Assembly (NCBI RefSeq): GCF_004328625.1
Contig: NZ_CP032229.1
Span: 1,860,001 to 1,924,000 of the forward strand
Direction of reading: 5' to 3'
DNA from: Streptomyces seoulensis
GTDB taxonomy: Bacteria; Actinomycetota; Actinomycetes; Streptomycetales; Streptomycetaceae
Length of the DNA: 64,000 bases
Below, piece by piece: positions 36,346-44,192 of the stretch. The first letter of the stretch is position 1, and each line of letters begins with the position of its first letter. The notes under the pieces were generated by a model, which saw only the letters and a list, made by a program, of their open reading frames with translations, was not told where the DNA came from and did not search any database. Position numbers and translations under genes: made by a program.

Positions 36346-37788
36346 ATGCCCGAGCTGAGTCACCGGCGGCGGATGCTGGTGCTCTCGATCTGCTGCATGA
36401 GCCTGCTGATCGTGAGCCTGGACAACACCGCCCTGAACGTCGCGCTGCCCTCGATGCAGCGCGAGCTGCACGCCACCACCTCCGGTCTCCAGTGGACGAT
36501 CGACGCCTACACGCTGGTGCTCGCCTCGCTGCTGATGCTGGCGGGGTCCACGGCGGACCGGATCGGCCGCAAACGGGTCTTCATGGCGGGGCTGGTGATC
36601 TTCACCGCCGGTTCCCTGCTCTGCTCGCTCGCGCCGAACCTGGAACTCCTCGTGGTGTTCCGCATGGTCCAGGCGGTCGGCGGCTCCATGCTCAACCCGG
36701 TCGCCATGTCGATCATCACCAACACCTTCACCGACCCGCGCGAACGGGCGCGGGCGATCGGCGCCTGGGGTGCGGTGGTCGGCATCTCCATGGCCGCCGG
36801 TCCGCTGGCGGGCGGGCTGCTGGTGGAGTCGGTCGGCTGGCGCTCGATCTTCTGGGTCAACCTGCCGGTCGGCCTCGCCGCGCTGCTGCTCACCCTGCGC
36901 TTCGTCCCCGAGTCCCGCGCTCCCCGGCCGCGCCGCCCGGACCCGGTGGGCCAGGTGCTGGTGATCGCCCTCTTCGGCTCGCTGACGTACGCGATCATCG
37001 AGGCCCCCGACGCGAGCCTCGCCCAGGTGCTCCCCTTCGCCGCCGTGGCCGTCGCGGCCCTGCTGGCCCTCCTCGTCTACGAACCCCGGCGCGCCGAACC
37101 CCTCATCGACCTGCGCTTCTTCCATTCGGCGCCGTTCAGCGGGGCGACCGGGATAGCGGTGAGCGCCTTCGCCGCGCTGGGTGGGTTCCTCTTCCTGTCC
37201 ACGCTGTACCTCCAGAACGTACGCGGCCTCGACGCCCTCCACGCCGGCCTGTGGATGCTCCCGATGGCGGTGCCGACCCTGCTGTGCGCCCCGCTGTCCG
37301 GACGGCTGGTCGGCAGCCGGGGGCCACGGCTGTCCCTGCTGATCGCGGGCGCGGCGATGACACTGAGCGGCCTGCTCTTCGCCCTCTTCGAGGCCGAGAC
37401 CTCCGACGTCACCCTCTTCCTCGGCTACGTCCTCTTCGGCGTCGGCTTCGGCTTCGTCAACGCCCCGATCACCAACACCGCCGTCTCCGGCATGCCCCGC
37501 GCCCAGGCGGGCGTCGCGGCGGCGGTCGCCTCCACCAGCCGCCAGCTCGGCCAGACCCTCGGCGTCGCCGTCATCGGCGCGGTCCTGGCCGCTGGCATCG
37601 GCACCTCCCCCTACCGCGACACCTTCGTCTCCGCCGCCCGCCCCGGCTGGTGGATCCTCACCGCCTGCGGCGCGGCGGTCCTCCTCCTCGGCCTCCTCAC
37701 CAGCGGCCGCTGGGCCCACCGGACGGCGGAGCGCACGGCGGAACGCCTGCAGACCGAGGAGGTCCGCCAGCCGGCGGGGGTGTCCTGA
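36346..37788 (+). CDS. MFS multidrug exporter, DHA2 (14-helix) family
   Basis: A protein of 480 residues. The family motifs are present: LDNTALNVALPSMQ in helix 1, GSTADRIGRKRVFMAG (motif A) and the helix 5 motif GAVVGISMAAGPLAGGLL (antiporter motif C), then GFVNAPITNTAVSGMPRAQAGVAAA. About 14 membrane helices are expected. It is a proton-driven exporter of drugs or hydrophobic metabolites; the substrate is unknown. ATG 36346 is preferred over ATG 36337 because GGGA lies in front of it. The promoter region is the GTAC-repeat gap. It ends 2 bp from the convergent stop of the next gene. No regulator gene adjoins it. Confidence 0.88.
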   Translation: MPELSHRRRMLVLSICCMSLLIVSLDNTALNVALPSMQRELHATTSGLQWTIDAYTLVLASLLMLAGSTADRIGRKRVFMAGLVIFTAGSLLCSLAPNLELLVVFRMVQAVGGSMLNPVAMSIITNTFTDPRERARAIGAWGAVVGISMAAGPLAGGLLVESVGWRSIFWVNLPVGLAALLLTLRFVPESRAPRPRRPDPVGQVLVIALFGSLTYAIIEAPDASLAQVLPFAAVAVAALLALLVYEPRRAEPLIDLRFFHSAPFSGATGIAVSAFAALGGFLFLSTLYLQNVRGLDALHAGLWMLPMAVPTLLCAPLSGRLVGSRGPRLSLLIAGAAMTLSGLLFALFEAETSDVTLFLGYVLFGVGFGFVNAPITNTAVSGMPRAQAGVAAAVASTSRQLGQTLGVAVIGAVLAAGIGTSPYRDTFVSAARPGWWILTACGAAVLLLGLLTSGRWAHRTAERTAERLQTEEVRQPAGVS

Positions 37789-37790
37789 CC

Positions 37791-38369
37791 TCAGACGGCC
37801 TCGGCCAGCTCGACCCACTGCCGGACGAGTCCCGCCCACCGGGCGGGCCCGGAGCTGCCAAGGGTGCTCGCCTCCGCCCAGCGCTCCCACGGCCCTTCGG
37901 GGGCGAGCAGTCCGCCCGAGACCATTCGGCCGAGCCGCTCTTCGACGACCAGCAGCGCCCCCAACAGCCACGGCTGGTAGCTCCGGTGCGCAGGATCACC
38001 GAGGTCGGCCGCCAGGCGGTGCGCCAGCACCTCCGCGTCGGCGGCCTCCCCGGACCGGGCCAGCACGAACGCGATCCCCTTCGACGCGCGCCCGGCCTCC
38101 CCCGCCAGGAGGCGCCGGCTCAGCTCGGGCCGGAATTCCCACCGCTGCGCGAATCCGATGAGCCAGCACGCGGTGCTGACCTCACGCCAGTCCCCCGCGA
38201 GCAGCCCCTCCAGCTCCGCCATGGACGCCCGGCGGCCGTCGTCCGCCATCGCCCGGCCGAACCGCAGCGCCTGCTCCCGGTCACCGCTCAGTACGTTCAC
38301 GGAGAGGAGCTTCTTGTACCGGTTGCCGGGCAGGCAGTACCGCCGGAACAGGTCGTCCCGCCCGCTCAT
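37791..38369 (-). CDS. DUF6000-like hypothetical protein
   Basis: A 192-residue soluble, helix-rich protein with repeated amphipathic segments (RFGRAMADDGRRASMAELEGLLAGDWREVSTACWLIGFAQ; EAADAEVLAHRLAADL). It matches my memory of the DUF6000 family, whose function is unknown; the helical repeats suggest an alpha-solenoid. It overlaps the upstream regulator by four bases (ATGA), so the two are co-translated and may work together. It converges on the MFS exporter gene with only 2 bp between the stop codons. Confidence 0.65.
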   Translation of the reverse strand: MSGRDDLFRRYCLPGNRYKKLLSVNVLSGDREQALRFGRAMADDGRRASMAELEGLLAGDWREVSTACWLIGFAQRWEFRPELSRRLLAGEAGRASKGIAFVLARSGEAADAEVLAHRLAADLGDPAHRSYQPWLLGALLVVEERLGRMVSGGLLAPEGPWERWAEASTLGSSGPARWAGLVRQWVELAEAV

Positions 38370-39238
38370 CCCTCCAGCGCCATCGCGTGCAGCTTCTCCA
38401 GGCGGGCTCGGGACTCCTCGTTCTTCGGGGGGTAGATGACGATGCGGGGGCCCTGGTCCGGGGAGAGCCAGAGGTCGGTGTGTTCCAGGGTGAGGTGGCC
38501 GACGTGGCGGTTGAGGAACTCCTTGGTCTTGGAGCGGCTGCCGACCACCTCGTAGCGCTCCCAGTGTTCGCGGAACTCGGGGTACGCCTGGAGGCGCTTG
38601 AGGAGCACCTTCCAGGCGGGCTCGCCGAGGTGTCCGGCGAGCGAGGCGCGCAGCCGGGCCGCCATGAGCCGCAGGGCCTCGTCCAGGTGGACGATGGACG
38701 AGCGCCACTCAGGGTTGGAGTAGGCGAGGAGAACGCAGTTGCGGTCCTCGGGCGGGATGGCGTCCATGTCGCACAGCAGCCGGGCGTAGGTGCGGTTGTA
38801 GGCCAGGATGTCGTACCGGCTGTTCTGCACCGCCGCCGGGAACGGCTCCATCTGGCGCAGGGTCGCGCGCAGCGCCGGGGTGATGCTGGGGCAGACCGCG
38901 GCGGGTGTCGGATCGGCGGCCCCGGCCAGCTGGAAGAGGTGGGCGCGCTCGCTGGGGTCCAGCATCAGAGTGCGCGCGAGGGCGTCGAGTACCTGCACGG
39001 ACACCTGGATGTTGCGGGCCTGTTCGAGCCAGGTGTACCAGGTCACCCCCACCGCGGAGAGCTGTGCGACCTCCTCCCGGCGCAACCCGGGCGTGCGCCG
39101 CCGGGCCCCGCGTGGCAGCCCCACCTGTTCCGGGGTGATCCGCTCACGGCGGCTGCGCAGGAACGCGGCCAGCTCGTGGCGCCTGATCTCGGCGCCCTTC
39201 ACCTCGGGGGCGACGCTTACCTGGGCCATGGTGGTCAT
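38366..39238 (-). CDS. Helix-turn-helix regulator with MmyB-like ligand domain
   Basis: A 290-residue regulator. The N-terminal XRE-type HTH (about 20-90) includes the phrase RRTPGLRREEVAQLSAVGVTWYTWLEQAR, characteristic of the MmyB group. The C-terminal domain (about 110-285) has the MmyB ligand-binding pattern with YDILAYNRTYARLLCD and HLTLEHTDLWLSPD. These regulators often control a divergent exporter or oxidoreductase and may bind a fatty-acid-like ligand. Here the divergent gene is an MFS exporter, and the gap holds a GGTACCAG/CTGGTACC dyad (39360-39387). ATG 39238 is the longest likely start. The DUF6000-like gene follows with overlap. Confidence 0.87.
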   Translation of the reverse strand: MTTMAQVSVAPEVKGAEIRRHELAAFLRSRRERITPEQVGLPRGARRRTPGLRREEVAQLSAVGVTWYTWLEQARNIQVSVQVLDALARTLMLDPSERAHLFQLAGAADPTPAAVCPSITPALRATLRQMEPFPAAVQNSRYDILAYNRTYARLLCDMDAIPPEDRNCVLLAYSNPEWRSSIVHLDEALRLMAARLRASLAGHLGEPAWKVLLKRLQAYPEFREHWERYEVVGSRSKTKEFLNRHVGHLTLEHTDLWLSPDQGPRIVIYPPKNEESRARLEKLHAMALEG

Positions 39239-39359
39239 GGTTCCAGGGTGCCTCCGCCCGGACCCCGTTGCCAGGTACTGCTGCCACCAGGATGAGCGCC
39301 CGCCACTACCAGGCTCCAGGCGGGACAAGGGGTCTCCGAGGGCATTGGCGGGTACTTCC

Positions 39360-39387
39360 GGTACCAGGATCGGCACACTCTGGTACC
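39360..39387. promoter_or_regulatory. Candidate operator between MmyB-type regulator and MFS gene
   Basis: GGTACCAG (39360-39367) and CTGGTACC (39380-39387) are perfect 8-bp inverted arms with centres 20 bp apart, ending 29 bp before the MFS start. A related half-site, CCAGGTAC (39271-39278), lies nearer the regulator. The position suits repression of the exporter and autoregulation. It may instead belong to the GTAC repeat family of this window. Confidence 0.5.
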
Positions 39388-39416
39388 CGTCTGAGGGCGG
39401 GCGCACGCTCGGTGGC

Positions 39417-40850
39417 ATGACCGAGACCACCCTCTCCACCGCGCCGTCCGTGCGCGCTCCGGCGGCGGCGCCTTCCCTGAGCGGGGCGGGCCTGGTGACC
39501 GTTCTGCTGGCCGCCTCGCTCCCCCTGGTCGACTTCTTCATCGTCAACGTCGCCCTCCCCGCCATCGGCAGCGACCTCTCCGCGAGCGAGTCCCTGCTGG
39601 AGCTGGTCGTGGCCGGATACGGCGTCACGTACGCCGTCCTGCTCGTGCTCGGCGGGCGCCTCGGTGACCTGTTCGGCCGGCGCCGGCTGTTCCTCGGCGG
39701 CATGGCCGCCTTCGGGCTGACCTCGCTGGCCTGCGGTCTGGCCCCGGACGCGTGGACCCTGGTCGCGGCGCGGGCCGCGCAGGGCGCCTCGGCCGCGCTG
39801 ATGCTGCCGCAGGTACTCGCCACCATCCAGGCCACCACCACCGGTGGCCGCCGCGCACACGCGATGAGCCTGTACGGCGCGACGGCGGGCCTGTCCATGG
39901 TGGTGGGCCAGATCCTCGGCGGGGTTCTGGTCGCGGCGGACATCGCCGGCACCGGCTGGCGCTCGATCTTCCTGGTGAATGTGCCCGTGGTCGTGCTCGG
40001 CCTGATCCTCGCCGTCCGCCACGTCCCCGACACCCGCGCCCGGCACCCCGAGCCGGTCGACGTCCCCGGCACCGTTCTGCTGGCGGTGGCCCTGCTGGCG
40101 CTGCTCGCCCCGCTGACCGAGGGCCGGGCGACGGGCTGGCCGCTGTGGACGTGGGTCTCGCTGGCCGTGTTCCCGGTGGCGGGGTGGGCGTTCTGGACGG
40201 TGGAACGGCGCTTGGACCGGCTGGGCCGCACTCCTCTGCTGCCGCCGAGTCTGTTCGCCACCCTGTCGCTGCGACGGGGGCTGCTGATCGTGGTGCCGTT
40301 CTGCCTGGGATTCAGTGGGTTCATGTTCGTCATCGCGCTGAGCCTCCAACAGGGTGCGGGTCTGGGTCCGGTACGTGCGGGTCTGGCGCTGGCGCCGATG
40401 GCGGTCTCCTTCCTGCTCGTCTCGCTGGCCGGGCCCCGGCTAATCGCCCGCTTCGGTACGCGGGTGGTGGGCGCCGGGGCGGTGCTCCAGGGTGTGGGTG
40501 TGCTGCTGATCGTGCTGGCGGTGTGGCGGGACTGGCCCGGCCTGGGGCTCGCCGGACTGCTGCCCGGCGCCGCCGTCGCCGGGGCGGGCCAGGCGCTCCA
40601 GCTCCCCAATCTGCTGCGGATCGTGCTCTCCGAGGTCCCGGCCGCCCGTGCCGGGGTGGGCAGCGGGGTGCTGGCGACGACCCAGCAGGCGTCGTTCGCC
40701 CTGGGCGTGGCCACCCTGGGCGCCCTCTTCCTCACCCTGGTCCCGCACCTCGGCATGCGGGACGCCCTGCTGATCGCCCTCCTCACCCAGCTCACCGCGA
40801 TCCTCGCCACCGGCCTGCTGAGCCTGCGCCTGCCCCGCGAGGTGGGCTGA
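39417..40850 (+). CDS. MFS exporter, DHA2 family
   Basis: A 477-residue transporter with about 14 helices. Signatures include LPLVDFFIVNVALPAIGSDL in helix 1, GGRLGDLFGRRRLFLGG (motif A) and GATAGLSMVVGQILGGVLV (motif C). It should export drugs or small hydrophobic compounds with proton antiport. ATG 39417 follows a weak purine stretch. It is divergent from the MmyB-type regulator, the usual arrangement for a regulator-controlled efflux pump, with a candidate operator between them. A small zinc-finger-like gene follows downstream. Confidence 0.88.
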   Translation: MTETTLSTAPSVRAPAAAPSLSGAGLVTVLLAASLPLVDFFIVNVALPAIGSDLSASESLLELVVAGYGVTYAVLLVLGGRLGDLFGRRRLFLGGMAAFGLTSLACGLAPDAWTLVAARAAQGASAALMLPQVLATIQATTTGGRRAHAMSLYGATAGLSMVVGQILGGVLVAADIAGTGWRSIFLVNVPVVVLGLILAVRHVPDTRARHPEPVDVPGTVLLAVALLALLAPLTEGRATGWPLWTWVSLAVFPVAGWAFWTVERRLDRLGRTPLLPPSLFATLSLRRGLLIVVPFCLGFSGFMFVIALSLQQGAGLGPVRAGLALAPMAVSFLLVSLAGPRLIARFGTRVVGAGAVLQGVGVLLIVLAVWRDWPGLGLAGLLPGAAVAGAGQALQLPNLLRIVLSEVPAARAGVGSGVLATTQQASFALGVATLGALFLTLVPHLGMRDALLIALLTQLTAILATGLLSLRLPREVG

Positions 40851-40946
40851 GCCGGGACTCTGGAGGTGGGTTGAGCCGGAACCGTGTGATAGTTCCCACC
40901 CGGACTTCCACCCCTCGCCCCGCCCCGCGTGCCGCACACTCCGGGC

Positions 40947-41171
40947 ATGACCGACAACAGAATCGGCACCAGCGTGCGCCGATGGGACCGGCACGGCCGG
41001 GAACACGTCGTACGGCTGGAACGGGCCGGACTCCAGCGGACCTTCGGCTGCGGCACCTGCGGCTGGCGCCGGGGCACCCGGCACCTGCCCTGGACGTCGA
41101 CGGACGAGCACCCGGCGACGGAGCATCTGGCCGAGGCCCATCAGGCGACGCTGGACCCCGCCCGGCGATGA
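40947..41171 (+). CDS. Small hypothetical protein with a CxxC pair
   Basis: A 74-residue basic protein with FGCGTCGWRRGTRHLPWTS at residues about 32-50. One CxxC with a conserved Trp, followed by a His-rich helix (HPATEHLAEAHQATLDPARR), suggests a zinc-ribbon-like fold or a zinc site shared with the C-terminal histidines. Codon use is normal for the genome. I do not recognise a named family. It lies between the MFS exporter and a serine hydrolase on the same strand. Confidence 0.55.
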   Translation: MTDNRIGTSVRRWDRHGREHVVRLERAGLQRTFGCGTCGWRRGTRHLPWTSTDEHPATEHLAEAHQATLDPARR

Positions 41172-41199
41172 TTTCCCGGCGCCGTGGGAGTCGTACCCC

Positions 41200-42375
41200 A
41201 TGACGACCCGCGCCGACCGGAAGGCGAGCCCCATGACCGCACTGCACGACACCCTGCGCCGGCACGTGGACGACGGGAGCCTGCCCGGGGTGGTCGGTCT
41301 CGTCGCCCGGGGTGACGAGGTGGAGGCGGTGGCCGTCGGACACACGGACACCGGCAGGACCGTGCCGCTGGAGCGGGACTCGCTGTTCCGGCTCGCCTCC
41401 ATCACCAAGCCGGTGACCGCCGCCGCGCTGATGATGCTGGTGGACGAGGGTCTGGTCGGGCTGGACGATCCGCTGTCGCGCTGGCTGCCCGAGCTGGCCG
41501 CGCCGATGGTGGTGCGCACGCCCGGTTCGCCGGTGGACGACCTGGTGCCGGCCGAGCGGCCCGTCACCGTGGAGCACGTGCTCAGTTCGCGGTGCGGCTG
41601 GGGTTTTCCGCCGGACTTCTCGCTGCCCGCCGTGGCCCCGCTGTTCGAGCTGCAGCGCGGCGGGTTCGCTCCGCACGCCGTGCCCGCCGTGGACGAGCTG
41701 CTGGCCGAACTCGCCAAGGTGCCGCTCCTCCACCAGCCCGGTGAAGCCTGGCTCTACAACACCTCCTCCGATCTTCAGGGCGCCCTGATCACACGGGCGA
41801 CGGGCCAACCACTGCCGGACTTCCTGGCCGAGCGGATCTTCGAGCCACTCGGTATGAGGGACACGGGCTTCTCCGTGCCGGAACAGGACCTGCACCGGCT
41901 GCCCACCGCCTACCAGCCCGGTCCCGACGGCACCTTGAAGGTGGCGGAGACCTTCAACGATGGTTGGGACCGGCTCCCCGCCTTCCCCTCCGGCGCCGGT
42001 GGCCTGGTCTCCACCGCCGACGACTACCTGGCCTTCGCCCGGATGCTGCTGGCCAGGGGCGAAACGGCCGATGGCCGCAGGCTGCTCTCGCCGGAGTCCG
42101 TCGCCCGGATGACCAGCGACCAGCTCACCCCGGCCCAGCGCGAGAGCAGCCCGCTGTTCCTGGAGGGGCAGGGCTGGGGGTACGGCGGCTCGGTCGACAT
42201 CGAACGCACCGAACCGTGGCACGTGCCCGGCCGCTACGGCTGGGTCGGCGGCACCGGCACCGCGGCCCATCTAATCCCGGCCACCGGCAAGGTGACCGTC
42301 CTGCTCACCCAGGTCGCCATGACCGGCCCGACCGCGCCCGAGGTGGTGCGGGACTTCTGGCGGGTCACGGCCTGA
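41200..42375 (+). CDS. Serine hydrolase of the beta-lactamase (class C/PBP-like) family
   Basis: A 391-residue protein with the catalytic SxxK motif (LASITKPVTAAALM, Ser near residue 69) and the YxN motif (WLYNTSSDLQG). The third motif appears as the late WVGGTGTAAHL in place of KTG. There is no signal peptide, so it is probably a cytoplasmic esterase or peptidase rather than an antibiotic-resistance enzyme. The start could be ATG 41200 (GGGAG 9 bp upstream) or ATG 41233 (AAGGCGAG upstream, homologue-like beginning). It converges on the TetR gene. Confidence 0.85.
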   Translation: MTTRADRKASPMTALHDTLRRHVDDGSLPGVVGLVARGDEVEAVAVGHTDTGRTVPLERDSLFRLASITKPVTAAALMMLVDEGLVGLDDPLSRWLPELAAPMVVRTPGSPVDDLVPAERPVTVEHVLSSRCGWGFPPDFSLPAVAPLFELQRGGFAPHAVPAVDELLAELAKVPLLHQPGEAWLYNTSSDLQGALITRATGQPLPDFLAERIFEPLGMRDTGFSVPEQDLHRLPTAYQPGPDGTLKVAETFNDGWDRLPAFPSGAGGLVSTADDYLAFARMLLARGETADGRRLLSPESVARMTSDQLTPAQRESSPLFLEGQGWGYGGSVDIERTEPWHVPGRYGWVGGTGTAAHLIPATGKVTVLLTQVAMTGPTAPEVVRDFWRVTA

Positions 42376-42398
42376 CCGGGATCACACCCCGGCGCGGC

Positions 42399-42995
42399 TC
42401 ATGGCCTGGCGGGTGCGCCCAGCCCGCGTATCAGCAGGTCCACGATCATCTTGAAGTCCTCCTCGATACCGGGCTGCTGCCATTCACGTGCGTAACAGGG
42501 GTCGTGGAAACGGGCGGTGGCCTGGAAGACGGCACGGGCCTCGGCGGCCGGGTCCTCGGCGCGGAAGGTGCCGGACTCGGCGCCGTCCTCGATGATCCGG
42601 GCGAGCTGGGCGGTGAGGTCGGTGATGTGCTCCCCGACCGTCGCCCCGCTCTCATCGGCCAGCACGCTGTAGGTGGCGAACAGTTCGGGATCGTCGCCCG
42701 CCTTGTGCCGCTTGGCCTCGAACAGGGCGGCGAGCCAGTCCCGCAGCCGCCGCTCGACGGGCGTCTCCTCGCCGGCGATGACCGCGAGCCGCTCCGAGGT
42801 GCGGTCCAGCCAGCGTTTGGTGACCGCCTCGCGCAGCGCCGCCTTGGTGCGGAAGTGGCGGTAGACGCTGCCGTGGCTGACGCCGAGCGCGCGGGCCACG
42901 TCCACCACGGTGGCCTTGGCCGGTCCGTGGCGGCGCAGCACCTCCTCGGTCGCTTCGAGGATGCGCTCGGCGGTCAGGGTCTCGGTCGCTGCCAT
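42399..42995 (-). CDS. TetR-family transcriptional regulator
   Basis: A 198-residue regulator. The N-terminal HTH (about 12-58) reads ILEATEEVLRRHGPAKATVVDVARALGVSHGSVYRHFRTKAALREAV, a clear TetR_N domain. The helical C-terminal domain (about 75-190) binds an unknown ligand. It lies 39 bp downstream of the aldo/keto reductase gene on the same strand, so the two are probably one unit and this regulator may control it through the CTGACAG dyad at 44067-44090. Confidence 0.92.
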   Translation of the reverse strand: MAATETLTAERILEATEEVLRRHGPAKATVVDVARALGVSHGSVYRHFRTKAALREAVTKRWLDRTSERLAVIAGEETPVERRLRDWLAALFEAKRHKAGDDPELFATYSVLADESGATVGEHITDLTAQLARIIEDGAESGTFRAEDPAAEARAVFQATARFHDPCYAREWQQPGIEEDFKMIVDLLIRGLGAPARP

Positions 42996-43034
42996 GCCTA
43001 GACCGTACCCGGCGCGCCGGTCACCGGTTCCTGC

Positions 43035-44045
43035 TCATCGCTCGCTGTCCAGCATCGCCATCTGCGCGGGGGCGTAGCGCTCGCCGGCGGCCGCGTCCGC
43101 CGGGACGGCCTCCTCGATGGCGGCGAGGTCGGCCGCGTCCAAGGTGATGTCCAGGGCGCCCAGCGCCTCGGACAGCCGCTCGCGGGTGCGGGAGCCGATG
43201 ACCGGGACGATGTCGGAACCCTGAGCGAGGACCCAGGCGATGGCGATCTGGGCGACCGTGGCCCCCTTCTGTTCCGCGATCTTGCGGAGGGAGTCGACCA
43301 GGCTCAGGTTGTGCCGGAAGTTGTCGCCCTGGAAGCGGGGCGAGAAGGCACGGAAGTCGGTGGCGGCGAAGTCGCGGTCGGCGGAGATGTGGTTGGAGAG
43401 GAGACCGCGGGAGAGCACGCCGTACGCGGTGACGCCGATGCCCAGCTCACGCAGGGTGGGGAGGATCTCCCGCTCGATGCCGCGCGAGATCAGCGCGTAC
43501 TCGATCTGGAGGTCGGAGATCGGGGCGGTGGCGGCGGCCCGGCGGATGGTGTCGGGGCCGACCTCGCTGAGGCCGATGTGTTTGACCCATCCCTTCTCCA
43601 CCAGTTCCGCGACCGCGCCGACCGTCTCCTCGATCGGGACGTCCGGGTCGAGGCGGGAGGGGCGGTAGATGTCGATGTGGTCGACGCCGAGGCGCTGGAG
43701 GGAGTAGGCGGCGAAGGTCTTCACCGCGGCGGGCCGGCCGTCGAAGCCGAGCCAGGCGCCGTCCGGGTCGCGCAGGGCGCCGAACTTCACGCTCAGCACC
43801 GCGTTGTCACGGAGGTGGGAGGGGGCGGTGCGCAGGGCTTCGCCGACCAGCATCTCGTTGTGACCCATGGCGTAGAAGTCGCCGGTGTCGAGGAGGGTGA
43901 CGCCTGCTTCCAGAGCGGCGTGCACCGTGTGAACGGCCTCCGGGCGGTCCGCTTCTCCGTACATACCCGACATGCCCATGCAGCCGAGGCCGAGGGCGGA
44001 GACCTGGGGTCCGGTGGTTCCGAGATTTCGCGTGGGGATCGTCAT
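43035..44045 (-). CDS. Aldo/keto reductase
   Basis: A 336-residue NADPH-dependent (alpha/beta)8 reductase. It shows ALGLGCMGMSGMYGEAD, the catalytic Asp and Tyr in TLLDTGDFYAMGHNE, the Lys in LSVKFGAL and the cofactor motif VIGSRTRERLSEAL. The usual active-site His region reads IDIYRPSRLDP, so the His is absent, as in some actinomycete members. It should reduce aldehydes or ketones; the substrate is unknown. Upstream sits a CTGACAG-N10-CTGTCAG inverted repeat overlapping the likely promoter. The TetR gene follows 39 bp downstream. Confidence 0.9.
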   Translation of the reverse strand: MTIPTRNLGTTGPQVSALGLGCMGMSGMYGEADRPEAVHTVHAALEAGVTLLDTGDFYAMGHNEMLVGEALRTAPSHLRDNAVLSVKFGALRDPDGAWLGFDGRPAAVKTFAAYSLQRLGVDHIDIYRPSRLDPDVPIEETVGAVAELVEKGWVKHIGLSEVGPDTIRRAAATAPISDLQIEYALISRGIEREILPTLRELGIGVTAYGVLSRGLLSNHISADRDFAATDFRAFSPRFQGDNFRHNLSLVDSLRKIAEQKGATVAQIAIAWVLAQGSDIVPVIGSRTRERLSEALGALDITLDAADLAAIEEAVPADAAAGERYAPAQMAMLDSER

Positions 44046-44066
44046 GCGTCCAGCCTGGCACGTGGA

Positions 44067-44090
44067 CTGACAGAATTCAATATCTGTCAG
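44067..44090. promoter_or_regulatory. Inverted repeat upstream of the aldo/keto reductase gene
   Basis: CTGACAG (44067-44073) and CTGTCAG (44084-44090) form perfect 7-bp arms around the A+T-rich 10-bp spacer aattcaatat. A related TTGTCAG follows at 44098-44104. It lies 22 bp upstream of the start, where the promoter must be, and suits a dimeric repressor such as the TetR protein of the same unit. Confidence 0.55.
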
Positions 44091-44139
44091 CTGTTAGTTG
44101 TCAGCGGATTCCGGGTAGACCCCGTCCAGACACGAGAAA

Positions 44140-44179
44140 GCCCACCCTCCGACCCGGAGGACCGGGCGGGAGGGTGGGC
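44140..44179 (-). terminator. Terminator of glyS
   Basis: On the minus strand, GCCCACCCTCC pairs with GGAGGGTGGGC (plus-strand arms 44140-44150 and 44169-44179) and is followed by TTTCTCG. It begins 13 bp after the glyS stop. Confidence 0.8.
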
Positions 44180-44192
44180 GGAAATGCGAAGG

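Noticed and set aside
41200..42375. Antibiotic-resistance beta-lactamase
   Set aside because: No signal peptide and a third motif unlike KTG; more consistent with a general serine hydrolase or esterase.
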